Assembly: GCF_001640805.2 (NCBI RefSeq)
Contig: NC_066851.1
Span: 11,583,550 to 11,647,549 of the forward strand
Direction: 5' to 3'
Origin: Lates calcarifer
Taxonomy: Eukaryota; Chordata; Actinopteri; Centropomidae
DNA length: 64,000 nt
The notes under the pieces were generated by a model. It saw only the letters and a program-made list of their open reading frames with translations. It did no database searches and was not told the origin of the DNA. A program made the translations under genes and the position numbers. This document shows, in pieces, positions 26,201 to 38,200 of the stretch. Numbering within the stretch: the first letter of the stretch is position 1; every line of letters begins with the position of its first letter.

Positions 26201-29200
26201 GCCTGTTTGAGCCACATGGTAACTATGGCAACACAAGGGGGAGATGAGCAGGCAGTGGTTTAGGAAGTGCATTATATAAGCAAACTGAGGGTCTTCCTCT
26301 GACAATTCGTTCATACAATGACAACCACTTTGCTCACAAAACATGTCATTTAAACTGAAAATAAAAACTCAGAGGATGGTTTAGTCACAACACAATGAGC
26401 TTGATGCTGTGTTTAAATCTTAATATAGGGGTGTATATGCATCTGATCTTTGTGATATCATAAACAGTATATTATTTCACACAGGGTAACTCTCTGTTTC
26501 TCACCTGCTTCAAATCGTATTTTCCAGTCTTTGCTGTTGAAGTTTGAGTTGATGAGGTTCCAGAAGATGTCGGCCCCATGGGATAAAGAAAGCGCGTGAA
26601 GGAGCTGAGGAACAGCCAGAGAGGCTAACTGGCAAAACTCTGACTTCAGCATGGACCACAGACTGAAACACAAACACCAAAAACAGACACTTTTGCAAAT
26701 GACCCTCAAGAAGTCAGCTAAATCAACAGCAGCTGCCTATGATCTTTTTCTGTGACAGAAGGGAAGTTGTGAGCCCACACCTCGGGATGAGCATCTTCTC
26801 CTGGATGTAAGCCAAAAACTGGGGGTGATCCTTGCTGGCGAGATACAAACACTCTCCATGGAGACACAGGATCTTCAGACAGTTCAGCATATTGAACAAG
26901 ATGTCAGGCTCTTCAAACTTGGACATTTCCTGAATATAAAGGAGACACTGACTCACAGTGTGTCGCATGTACACTCAAATAAATCCCAAGAAACAGTCTT
27001 GAAAGCTTCAATCATATTTGTGCATCAGTGTTCCTATTCAGTAATTCAGAACAAGTACCTGCAGGATGGTGTAAATAAGCTTCAAAGACACAGGGAGCTG
27101 CTGGTAGGAGAATTTCTTATCAGAGTTATTCTTCATGGCTGGAAGGAAAAAGACTAGTGTTTGAAACAATTCAACTTTCAAGTTACTGTGCACTATAGCA
27201 GAGCAGACACAGTTTAATGACTAATACAACTCATACTGATAAATCAACAACTCTCAAATTGATACAACTCACAAGTCTGCACAGTAAAATTATAGCTAGA
27301 GACAGTAGACAGTTAGCCTAGCATAAAGGGAAACGGCTATTTTAGTTCTCAGTTTTTGTTTGTATTAAACAAAGATATAATGTCAATAAGACATAACGTC
27401 TTAATCAGTGAGTGATAGAGGTACTGGTAGGTAAACTTACTTTGGACAGAGCCAGGCTAGCTGCTCCTCAGAGCGTCCAGTCTTCATGCTAAGCTAAGCT
27501 AACTGGCTGCTAGCTCACATATTTGAGAGGTAACGATCACCCTCAGGAAGAAAACTAATAAATAATAATATGTCTCAAAATGTGAACCTGCTCCTTTAAG
27601 TTAGTTTAGATTACAGCTTAGATTGGCCAAACCAAATTAGCATATTTCCCAAAATCGTTGAGAAAATTTTATCTGAACAACACTGTTTACAGTGCTGATA
27701 CATACGTGCATTTTCAGGAGAGTGGTTACTGGGGTTGTCAGTGTGTGTGCCACTTGGGTTGTCTCCTTCCTCACTTCCATTCTCTGTCCCAAGGGAGAAA
27801 TCTGGCTGAGGCAAGAGCAAAGTGTCCTCCAAACTGTCTGTTCGGTTCCTGTAGAAGAATGAAACATTGTCAAAATATCCCCTTCATATTTTTGCAATGT
27901 CAGTCATTCAGCTGAACATGATATTTATTAGCATCATTCACAAGTGATTTTACAATTACCTATTTGCAAGTTCGCAAAAACAAAGGGAGACTGACATGTT
28001 TTATGAACATGCTTTATGCTTTATGTCATCTACAAAAAGATTACCTCAGCCATGTACCCAGTGGTGCTTGTGGCACTGTGGTACTTTGGGACAGGATTAC
28101 TGTATGGCACTCATTTCAGAGTCTTACCTGCTTAATGCACACAGTTCATTTACATTTTGGTGCATAAAAATTCATGCTGTGTCTCTCACCACCAGGCGTA
28201 TCTCTTCCCGGGGGGTCAGCCTCTCCAGGAGCTCACAGCCCAGCTGGTAGCACAGGATGCTGGATTGGCACAGGCTGCACTCCAGGGCCTTCTCATCCTT
28301 CTGGCAGGTGTGTGAGCCCCCCCACGGGGCCTGGAAGACATTGTTGATAATGCCCACGATATCCTTCCCCAGGCTGCTGTCTAGACCCAGCATCACACCA
28401 TCGTCCTGGAGCTCCATCTGGGACAGCAGGGGAGACGACCGTATAAACAGGGGAACAAAAAGTGGAGCACGATGCAATCTCAAGATCCCACCTGTGGGCA
28501 TTGCTGTCATTGCACTGTTTGTGTTACTTTTCTCTATATGAATGAGTAAACGTGTTGTAATGTTGCATATTGTTTTAACATTTCTGTATACATCCTCGGC
28601 ATTTGTTTAGGTGATACGATGACAGTGTTTGTATTAAATGTTTTCTGCTTCCATACAAATACCCTAAAGTTTCCTCATGTTATAATAAGTTGTAATTAAA
28701 AAACATTTAACAACAGTACAATATGGTCACCTGCTTTAGGATGAGGTCAAACATGAGGATGAAGCAACCAAGGTTCATGTCATCATCGTCACAGTCCAGG
28801 TCCAGTGCACAGTGGCCGGTGGCATGACCCAGGTTTTTAAAGGGGCTGCAGCGCAGGGGGCTGCGGAATGGGCTCCTGAAGGGGCTGGGGAACGGACTGA
28901 GGGTGTTGTGCTGCCCACGGCGTCCTGGATCTGACACCACACTAACCTACAAGCAAAGAGCACATCATTATACTGTGTAATGTAAAATATATGAAAGCAT
29001 GCTCTTGACAGTCTTTTAATCTCCAATTAAGTTCCTCTGTTACTGCCAGTTTTAATGACACATGACTGCAGAGTTGCTCAGCTATAAATTTCAGTGATAT
29101 ATCGACATCACAGTCAAGTTTAATTAAGTCCTTTAAGGGGGCTATATTTAGACATTAGGAGTTACCATGGCAACATATAGTACATCCCAATGAATTGTAG

Positions 29201-32200
29201 AAAACTGATGCCAAGAAGAGTAGGAATGTATACATCCTAATCCTGACAGAACATAAAACATAAAAAAGCTAGTCGGGAGATGATTTGAGCAGAATATACT
29301 CTAAACCTTGGCTTATTAATGATAAACTGGATGAACAACTGAGGATTGGCATTGAACCCTGATATCGTTTATTTTTGGGGAGTATTTTTGGCAATGCAGT
29401 CCTCCTCACCCTGCGGGCCCCGGTGTTGCCAGTCAGATCTGAGGCGCGTGCCTTTCTCTGATTGGCCAGCTCCTTCAAAGAGTTCACGCCATCAGAGAAC
29501 ATCCCAATCAGCAGCTGAAGAGGCACCACAATGTCCAGCTCTGACAACACCTACATCCAAACAAAACACAAAGTGTCAATTCACCATAATCACAAAAAAT
29601 ATATTTCTTTCTTACCATGCAGACAGTTTTAGTTGTATTAACTGAGGCTTAATGATATCTAGTGCTAAATGTGTCTGCGTCCTTCCCAATATAATAGAGG
29701 TTAACTGAATTGTGTTGTTGATGGTCAGAGCACTGAACAATTACATCTGAAAAAAACTTATAAAGCAACGTGCCTTTCCAAAAATATTGCCCCAGTTACT
29801 CAGAATAATTTACAGACCAGGCTGTGGACAGATTTTATCAGGAACAAATTTTTTTCTGAAGGAAAATTGTAAAAACTGTAGTTTGTAACAATGAATATCT
29901 CAAAACCTGGGCAGAAGACATTATAGCTGCATATATGGCTAGATATCACTGGAGTAAAAAAATATGATTTGGGTGAACTGACCCTTAAATATAAACAAAT
30001 TTCCTGTATATCATTAACACATTACTGAGGAGCACCGTGCTAAGACAGAAGTGCAGAGTCAAACTGGGCACCACTTCTCTGTCTGATTTGAATGTGACCT
30101 ATTTACTGAGGGCAAATTAATGCAATCTCTTGATCACAGTTGTGACAGAAAACTTGAAATTGATCCATGTATACAGGGCAGCAAGCTGTGAGTGCATATG
30201 GGATGAAATCCCTCCTATCTCTCTCAGTCTCATTCTGCGACCCAGATCCATATTCAGCAGGGCTCCTGCCCAGACTCTCACACTCTGTGACAGGCTGTTC
30301 AATTCACACTCACTGTGGACAGAACCGCAGGATGTGAACTGGACACAAGACAGCGTGATTGTGTGTGGGTGTGCTTACATGTAGCCACAGCAGAGCCTGC
30401 TCTTGCACAGACGCTGGGTAGCCAGAGAATCTGCAGCTGATGAAGCCAAACATTTCCTCCATGGAGAAAGGCAGGGGGCACAGCTCAATATCAAACATCT
30501 TGCTGTAGGGAGAAGGCAGATGAGAATAATGTGTTTATACAGAGAGGCAGGGGCAAATATTCAGTCACTCAGATACTGTTACACAATCATTCTTGTTACT
30601 TTCAATATTGTTTCACAATGTGATGATGCAGGTTTATTGTCCTCACACTGCCTCTACTCTGTTTCTCCTTCAGCTGGTGGTTTCATTTACACATTCATTT
30701 TCCAGAATGACATATAACAACAGCTACATGGTAATAACACCACAGACACTGCAAGAGCAAGACTTTTAAAGCATAGATAACAACAGCAGAGGCATTTCAT
30801 CTGAAGTGGGTAGGCATGCCCAGAGAATTAGGTTGTTAGGGTCAATTACGGTCAGGTATGGTTGAATGAATAGTTAGTTATTTGCCCATTTACCAAGAGT
30901 AAGATGTAAAGATCAGTGTTGTTTTAAGTATGAAGCTGGAGTTTAGCTTAGCTTAGCATGAGGACTAGAAGCAAGGGAAACAGCTAGCTTTGTTTCTACA
31001 TCTATATCAACATCTCACTAATTAAGTGTTTGGTTATTTGTGTAAGAGCAGAATGTAAAAAGGACAAGTTGTAGTTTTATGAGGCATTAAGTGCTGTGAC
31101 AGTTTCTTGGCAAATAGTGACTGAAACAGTGATTTCCTGGAGTCTTTGCTCGTTATCTGGCAAGACTCCATGATAACTAAAACCACATCTTCTTGTTTTT
31201 ATGGTTTGTGTACAGGTTAATCAAACAGGATACAATGTGTTAATTACAAACCTGGCTGTTTCCCCCTGCTTCCAGTTCTTATGCTAAGCTAATAACCTTC
31301 TGCTTCTAGTGCACGGAGTGGTATCGATCAGCTCAAAAAAAGAAAGCAAAAAAAGCTATTTCCCAAAACGTCCAACTACATTTGCTGAGCTTTTCGCTGA
31401 TGATTACCTACTTTTGATAAGCCCTTAGTTCGACATGTATCCATCTTTTTAGCTGAATTTTTTTCATGCTGCAAAAGCTAGCATCGTGCATTATAGACCA
31501 CTGAGGCTGACATGTTCAAAGTAAAACCTGTCCCTGTATGAATCTCAGTAGATGGTATTTTTTTTACTGATGCTGTGGAGTTCACACCAAAACCTGACAC
31601 ATCTTTTTGATGTGTAAACAACTAAAAATACATATCTGCTATAAAAAAATATATTATAGATCTGTGTATTTATCCAGCAACAAAATACAGCAGTAAATGA
31701 CAAAGCTAGCCCAGACATCAGGCACAGATAAGTTGATTCTTTAGATGCTTAACACAGCTACAAGTAATTCACAATAAAATATTTTACACCCTCACCACTG
31801 TTTATATGCAATAAAAGTCTTTAATACAGGAATAACAACAAAAGCATCCAAAGATTTCTAGAAGGTGGATGTACCTGAGCACTTCCCGGAACTCTTTGAG
31901 CTGGTGATCAGGCACCTCGGTGCGGATGGCCTCCAGCCACTCAGGCATAAAGCACTCCCACAGTGGCTGACTGATGACATTGTAGGGTATCAGACACAGG
32001 ATGCGGTTCAGGCCCTCCTTCAGCTGGGTCACTGTGCTGCATGACTTGTCCCAATAACCTCCCACCTGAGGAGAAGTTAACACAGAGTACAATACAATAC
32101 AGCTGTGTATTGCCTGTATATTTGGACTCTGGTACTGTATACATCCTCTTTGATTTATGTTTAGTTGACCTTGGTCTTGACCTTACCCTGGCAAATTCAA

Positions 32201-35200
32201 CAGGTTTGGGCAGCAGGCACATGACCATGACGTCAAAGCGAACTTCACACACTGTCTTTAACCACTTGGTAACAAATTGAGGCTTTAGCTTCTCTACCAG
32301 GCTTCCAACCTCATCATCCATCATATAAGCGGTGGAGTGAAACCACTGGAAGACCATGCTGACCAGCCGAGCCAGACTCTCGGTAGGCGTGTTCTCGTTG
32401 GGGGTACAAAGACTCACCTGCACATGTGAGATGCAAACTAATCAGTCAGGTAACCATGAATTCAACAGAGCGGTGATAAGAGGCCATGTACTGTAAACAT
32501 CCTTATCTCATCCCCCTCCCTGTTATTGATAGACACAGTAACAGCTTGTGATTACACACCAGGAACCAGATGCCAAACTGACTGAGGAGGCGCTGGTCGT
32601 GCTGGTCGTCCTCCTTGTTATCAAACTCGATGTTGTCCAGAGAGTGGTGGGAGGCGGACAGGCCCATCTGACGGCGCCTGTTCAGCTCAAACTCACGCTG
32701 CTCTGCATGAATTTCTGCCTCCTTGAGAAGGCTGGGTTTGTATGGAGAGGATAAGAGGGATAACAGAGGACACACAGAGGCAAAGAGAAATTAAAATACA
32801 GACATAAAATATCTTGACACCACATGTATTCATGTCATTACAGGCGTATGCCATGTAACTGTGGCAGTGATGTGTCAGTGTAAACACTGTGAATGCACCT
32901 TATAACAGCTTCCACAGTGCACACCAGCTCCTCTGCTCCGCACTCCCGGGTGTTGATAGGAGGGGGCGAGGTCTGGTACAGATGGGTCTCCGCCGCAGCC
33001 CCCACCTCGCTGCTGTGGTGGTTGACATGGCAACGCTTGCAGTAGCGGACAGGCCGGTTGCCATGGCGCCCGCAGCAGCCAGCCGAGAAGCAGGTGACCA
33101 CGGCTCTCCTAACATGAGAGCTACAGTTCTACAGTACAAAACCAAGAAACAAGAGAAAGGAGGAGGAAGAGGTGGAGGAGGAGGAGGAGGAGGAGGAGAG
33201 ATCATTGTATTTCTATTCTTGGCAGCAACCAATGAAATATAAACATGCAACAATCACAGTAAACCAGCCAACAAAGTCTCATGACAAGCCTCTAAAAATA
33301 AACATATTTCCAGGTCTCAAAAACATCTAAGTCCTCTACACAACTATCTTCTCCCTGTCCAATATGTATTTGTTTAGATTAGTTGATCTGCCTACATCTG
33401 CCATAATAGAAAAAGTCTTTATGTGTCCCCATGGTGTCTCAGGTTTCTAAAAATAAAAAGCATGGCACTAGAGAAGCATCCTAATCTGATCAGCCTCTAA
33501 TCTTGTGCCATTAGAGGGATGCAGTGCTCCCTATCAAATTAACATATCTGTCCTCTGATGGTCTGATGGTGAGTTCTCTCATTCATCCATCCGGCTTTCA
33601 TCAACAAAAAACACTTCTCTAATGTTACTGTTGTTATTGTTGTTGTTTTAAGTATGCTCTATCTTAGGTATCATGGTGTATTTATAAGTAGCTATTCTCA
33701 GATGAAGAGCACTGTCTCAGTTAATAAAGACAGAGGTGGTGTAAACGCAAGTGGGAGTTTAAAGAGCTTTCTGGAATAGGTGGGACAAAGCCTGATCAGA
33801 GGGGAAGGCTGTGGATTATAACCAGGATAGGGGCCAGCTGTTTCCCCCGACAAAATCATTCAGCTGCTCAGGCCTGACGGGAATACCTGAGATCATCTCA
33901 CACTCACTTCTCCCGGTGTCTCCCTGGAAACCAGCAGGGAGCACTTGGCCCTCGGCAACGCATTCAACAACAGTGAACAAACATCACGCCCCAGCAGCTT
34001 CATTTGAAATGATTTGGCTTTTACTGAGCCACTTCAGTGAATAGACTCCGTAATGGAGAAAACATTTCAGGTTCATGAATAAATGACCTTGCTATGGATC
34101 ACAGGTAAAAATGGATTTTATGAAATATTTCCAAGGTCAAGAGATAGATTCAGTTTAGCAGTTTAAGGTAGAATTTCATTATTTTGACAAAGCAGTGAAG
34201 TTAATCAACAACACATGCCTGCCAGTTTTAAATTGTTATAAATATAGAGATAAATTGGATAAGGTACAGTTTTATATCATGCTGTAGCAAGAAAGATCAC
34301 AACAGTGACATTAGTGTTCATGTTGCAGTGTATATCTTACCTTCTTTTGACAAATGGCAGATATCTCTGCTGTAAAGATAAAAAAACAAAAATGTTCAAT
34401 TTGAAGACAACAGGAGGATTTTAAAATTAGTCATATTTTTCATTGTAAAATAATAAAAGTAAACTTTACATACAGTATATAGCAGCATCTATACAACATA
34501 CAACTCAAGTAACCAACGGCATTTGTACGCATTAGTCTGTGTAAATCTATACCTGCCTCTGTATCATACTGTTGTACCAAAAACCTTCCTTTAGTTAACT
34601 GTAGGTACCAGACATCTATACATTGTGCGTATATTCTCTTTACTGTGTATGCCTCTTTGTCTGTGGGAGCAGGACAGACTGAAACAAATGAATATTCAAT
34701 CTCAAACACCTGTTTGTTTGTGAGCGCTCACCTTGGGGCAGGAGTACATCAACAAGCCATTCAGCGTGGTCTCTGAAAAGGTCAAAGAAATGTATACACA
34801 ATGCATGATTTATAGGCTTTAGGTGCTCCTCACAGTTTATATACATGTCCACCTAGTGTCTACACAGCAATCTCAACTTCCAAACAGAGCTGGAACACAA
34901 AATATCTTCTTATAGTATCAAAGAAAATACAAAACTGCAGAGCCATGCAATTATAATAATATGCTACAGGCTGGAGAAAAGAGAAACAATTGGCTGCGTG
35001 GTTTGTGATGATGATCTCATTATCAGCACAGGGGAATTACGTAACCATGGCAATGTATTTCCCCTGGGTTAAAGGGAGGAATAATGAAGCAGGCACTGGG
35101 TGATGTACGTTTGGAATGGCATCTTATTGAGGCAGGGGGAGGATCCAGAGAAGGAGAAAAGAGGTGAAACAGATAGCATACCCTGCTATCCTCTGGCTGC

Positions 35201-38200
35201 ACTCCTCACATATATAAAGAGGAGGGGGCTTGTCTCCCAGGGCAACAGAAAGAGTAGGATCTATACACATCTGCAAAAGTAACATAGGTAGCATCAGAAC
35301 ATGTATGTAATACTTCAAAGATGAACATTTTGATACTTTGATGTTTTACTGTCATGCAAACAAGAGGGAAAGAAACAGGTTCTGCTCATTTAGAGTCTGT
35401 ACACAAAAAGCAATATAACACTATGGAATTGATGCAATTTATTTTGCCATTTATAACCAAAAGTACACAAAGAATTCTCCAATTGAAACCCTGAAATGTC
35501 ACTTTATATGACACACTTCAATTCTTTTGCAGTAAGAAATCATAAAATAAAAATACATAATAAATACCTAGCTCCTTTTTAAAATTCTCAGAATTTTAAT
35601 GCAGGCCCTTAGAATATAGTATCATACATATGTCCCTCTCACGTAGTACTCTCTGGGGGTGGTATAGGAGTAGAAAAATCATATGACGCCTATACCTGTC
35701 TCCCCACGTCTCTGTGTGGATGGCTGCGTGCATATGCTGCACTCTGCTCTCTTGCAACCTGTGCCTGGCCCTGTGTTAAACCCCAATGCTCATGGCCTCA
35801 ATGTTCAGATGGTGCACTGTAATTTACTGTGCTCACTTGATGCCACCCTATCCTCAAGGGCTCCGCTGGGTCACCGCTTCCAATTAAGCCCCCCTCCCCC
35901 CTATCGTACCCCCTCCCTGCTCCTGGTAATTGAAATCCGGCCCCTGTCCGCGCCCCTGTTCCTACTCTATTTGTCAGTTTTGAGCACAGTTGAGTAAAAG
36001 CAGGCGGAGCAGATAAAACAGAGCAGCAGCAACAGCTGAGAATGGTGTAAAGTAGCATAGAAACTGATATCATTACCCCACTTACGCAGCTGCCTGGACA
36101 TGCACTGATTTATTTACTGAGGGGTTCACAAAAGCAAAAAACGCAGTCACACATGGTTGAACTCGGCAAGGCAATCTGGCACATGCCCTGATGACATTCT
36201 CAAGAGAGGCAGCTTTTTAATATAGAGCACATTGCCAATACATCCTCTTTATGTAACAAGGCATTGCAGACTTAAGGGATGTGGGATCTTCTTTATACAT
36301 AAAACAACCATAAATGTGTCAGTGATGTAAGACTTTATGTTGAAGGCTCATTATATATTTAAGACTGTAGTCACCTTGACAGCAGGTTTATTGATGGCAT
36401 TGTGGCATTCGATATGTTGACAGTGGATGGGATTCCAGGCTGATCCAAGAAGAGAGGCAGACAGATTGGAAGTAGTCGAGGAGAAAAAGAGAAAAATGGG
36501 GGACAGATTAGACCTTTTAGTCAGTTCAAGGACAGATAAAGCAGCAGATGTGACATTAACAGAATCTGACCTGTGTACTGCAGCCCTCTGTATTCACTGA
36601 TGGCTCCTGGTGGCTTCAGGTTGGGCCAGTAATGAAACAGCATCTGCACAGCTGGAGGCTTTACTTGGGATGGTCCATAAGATATAACATAAAGAAGGTC
36701 CTGCATTCAAGGTAAACATGCCACAGTAATTAAAGTGCAATGATATTAGATATCTGTATATTAGTGAATGGAAGATTTTCATTCACACATTATTTGTCCA
36801 TTTGTAAAAACTATGTTGATTTTAAAACTATGATGACGGTTTATATTTTTAGTTTTACATTCAGTACTGACAATTTTTAAAAATATGTTTATGTCTGTTG
36901 TTATGTTATGTTAAGCTAGCAGTAGCAAACTGTTAGCTTAGCTTGGGAGCAGGGAAAAACAGCTAGCTTAAAATGTAAAGCAAGTTGTTTTAATGGTTTG
37001 AAATGCTGTTTTTTTTTTTCTTCACAGACTACATATGTATTTTATTTTGTGAGCTTTAGCTAAGAGATTTTTTTTTACCTTTGAACAGAGCCAGTCTTGC
37101 TGTTTGTCCCTGTTTCTACTCACTATGCCATGCTAAACTAAAAATCTACTTTCTGTAGCTTCATATTATGAGAAAGTGCATAAACCTAAATGTCAAACTT
37201 TTCCTGTATATGGTTCAAAAGAGCATTCTGCAAAGAGTTTTTTATTTTTAGGCCACACAGTGAATGTGTCACATTTTTCCAAAATAAGATATCTAAATTT
37301 GGACTGAATCTCTTCCTTTCTGCCTTACACAAATGACCTTATATCTGCATCATGTATTTAGAGGAGAAATACCTTCCACACTTCCTGTTTGTGCTTCATT
37401 AGACACTCCAGCAGTTGACAGTGATATACTAGAAGGAAGTAGAGACGAGCTTAAGTAGAGAGCCATTACTGCACAACATTTCAGTATAGGTCATATTTGC
37501 ATGCATGCTTCGTAGGTGACCAGTGTGGTGGTTTACCTGGATTTGAGGTGTACTGCATTGCAATCATGAGCATAGAGGAGGCAGATAGATTGACATAGGC
37601 TGGGACGCCCCCCTCTCTCCGAGTGGAGCCCACTACGGACGAGCAAGGGAGAGAAAAAGAAAGAATGAATGAAAAACTTTCAGTTTTCTTTAGGGTGGTA
37701 GTGGAAATTGAGGCATTGCAATTCAGAGAGTGTTTGCGTGGTCTAAATGCCCAGAAGCTGCAATTTGAGTAGTGTTTTGTTCAATTTTCTATGCTTATAA
37801 CCAATTGTAGGTTGAGTTAAATTTTTACAGGAGGTGAATATGTTGTGTTAATTATCTTGTGATAGATCATACTTACATATAGCCATGGGGAGGAAAGAAG
37901 TGCTCAGGTACTCAATGATGTCTTTGTGGAGGAAAGGGGGGAAAGTGGCTAAAGTGGAGATCATAGTATAGGGCAAAGTGCTGAGAATATCATCACTGAG
38001 AAAGGGCAGGAGGCAAGTTGTTGTATAAAATATGGACTGTCCCAGATCTGATGAGAAAGGGAAAAGGCAAAAAAGACAAAGAGATACACAGACACTCATT
38101 CAATAAACTGCGCATACAGTATTCACATACTGTATGCAGCTACAGATGTCAAAGTTACAGTCGTTTAACAGTTCAACAGTGAAAGAAACATTTGGTGTAT

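Noticed and set aside
28110..28140. Good-looking donor GTAAGA after CATTAAGCAG on minus between UNC79 exons 19 and 20
   Set aside because: No acceptor leaves an open exon before it; reading back reaches the exon 19 donor with an in-frame stop between.
32889..33253. 117-codon open frames on both strands
   Set aside because: Shadows of UNC79 exon 12 extended through the (GGA)n repeat.
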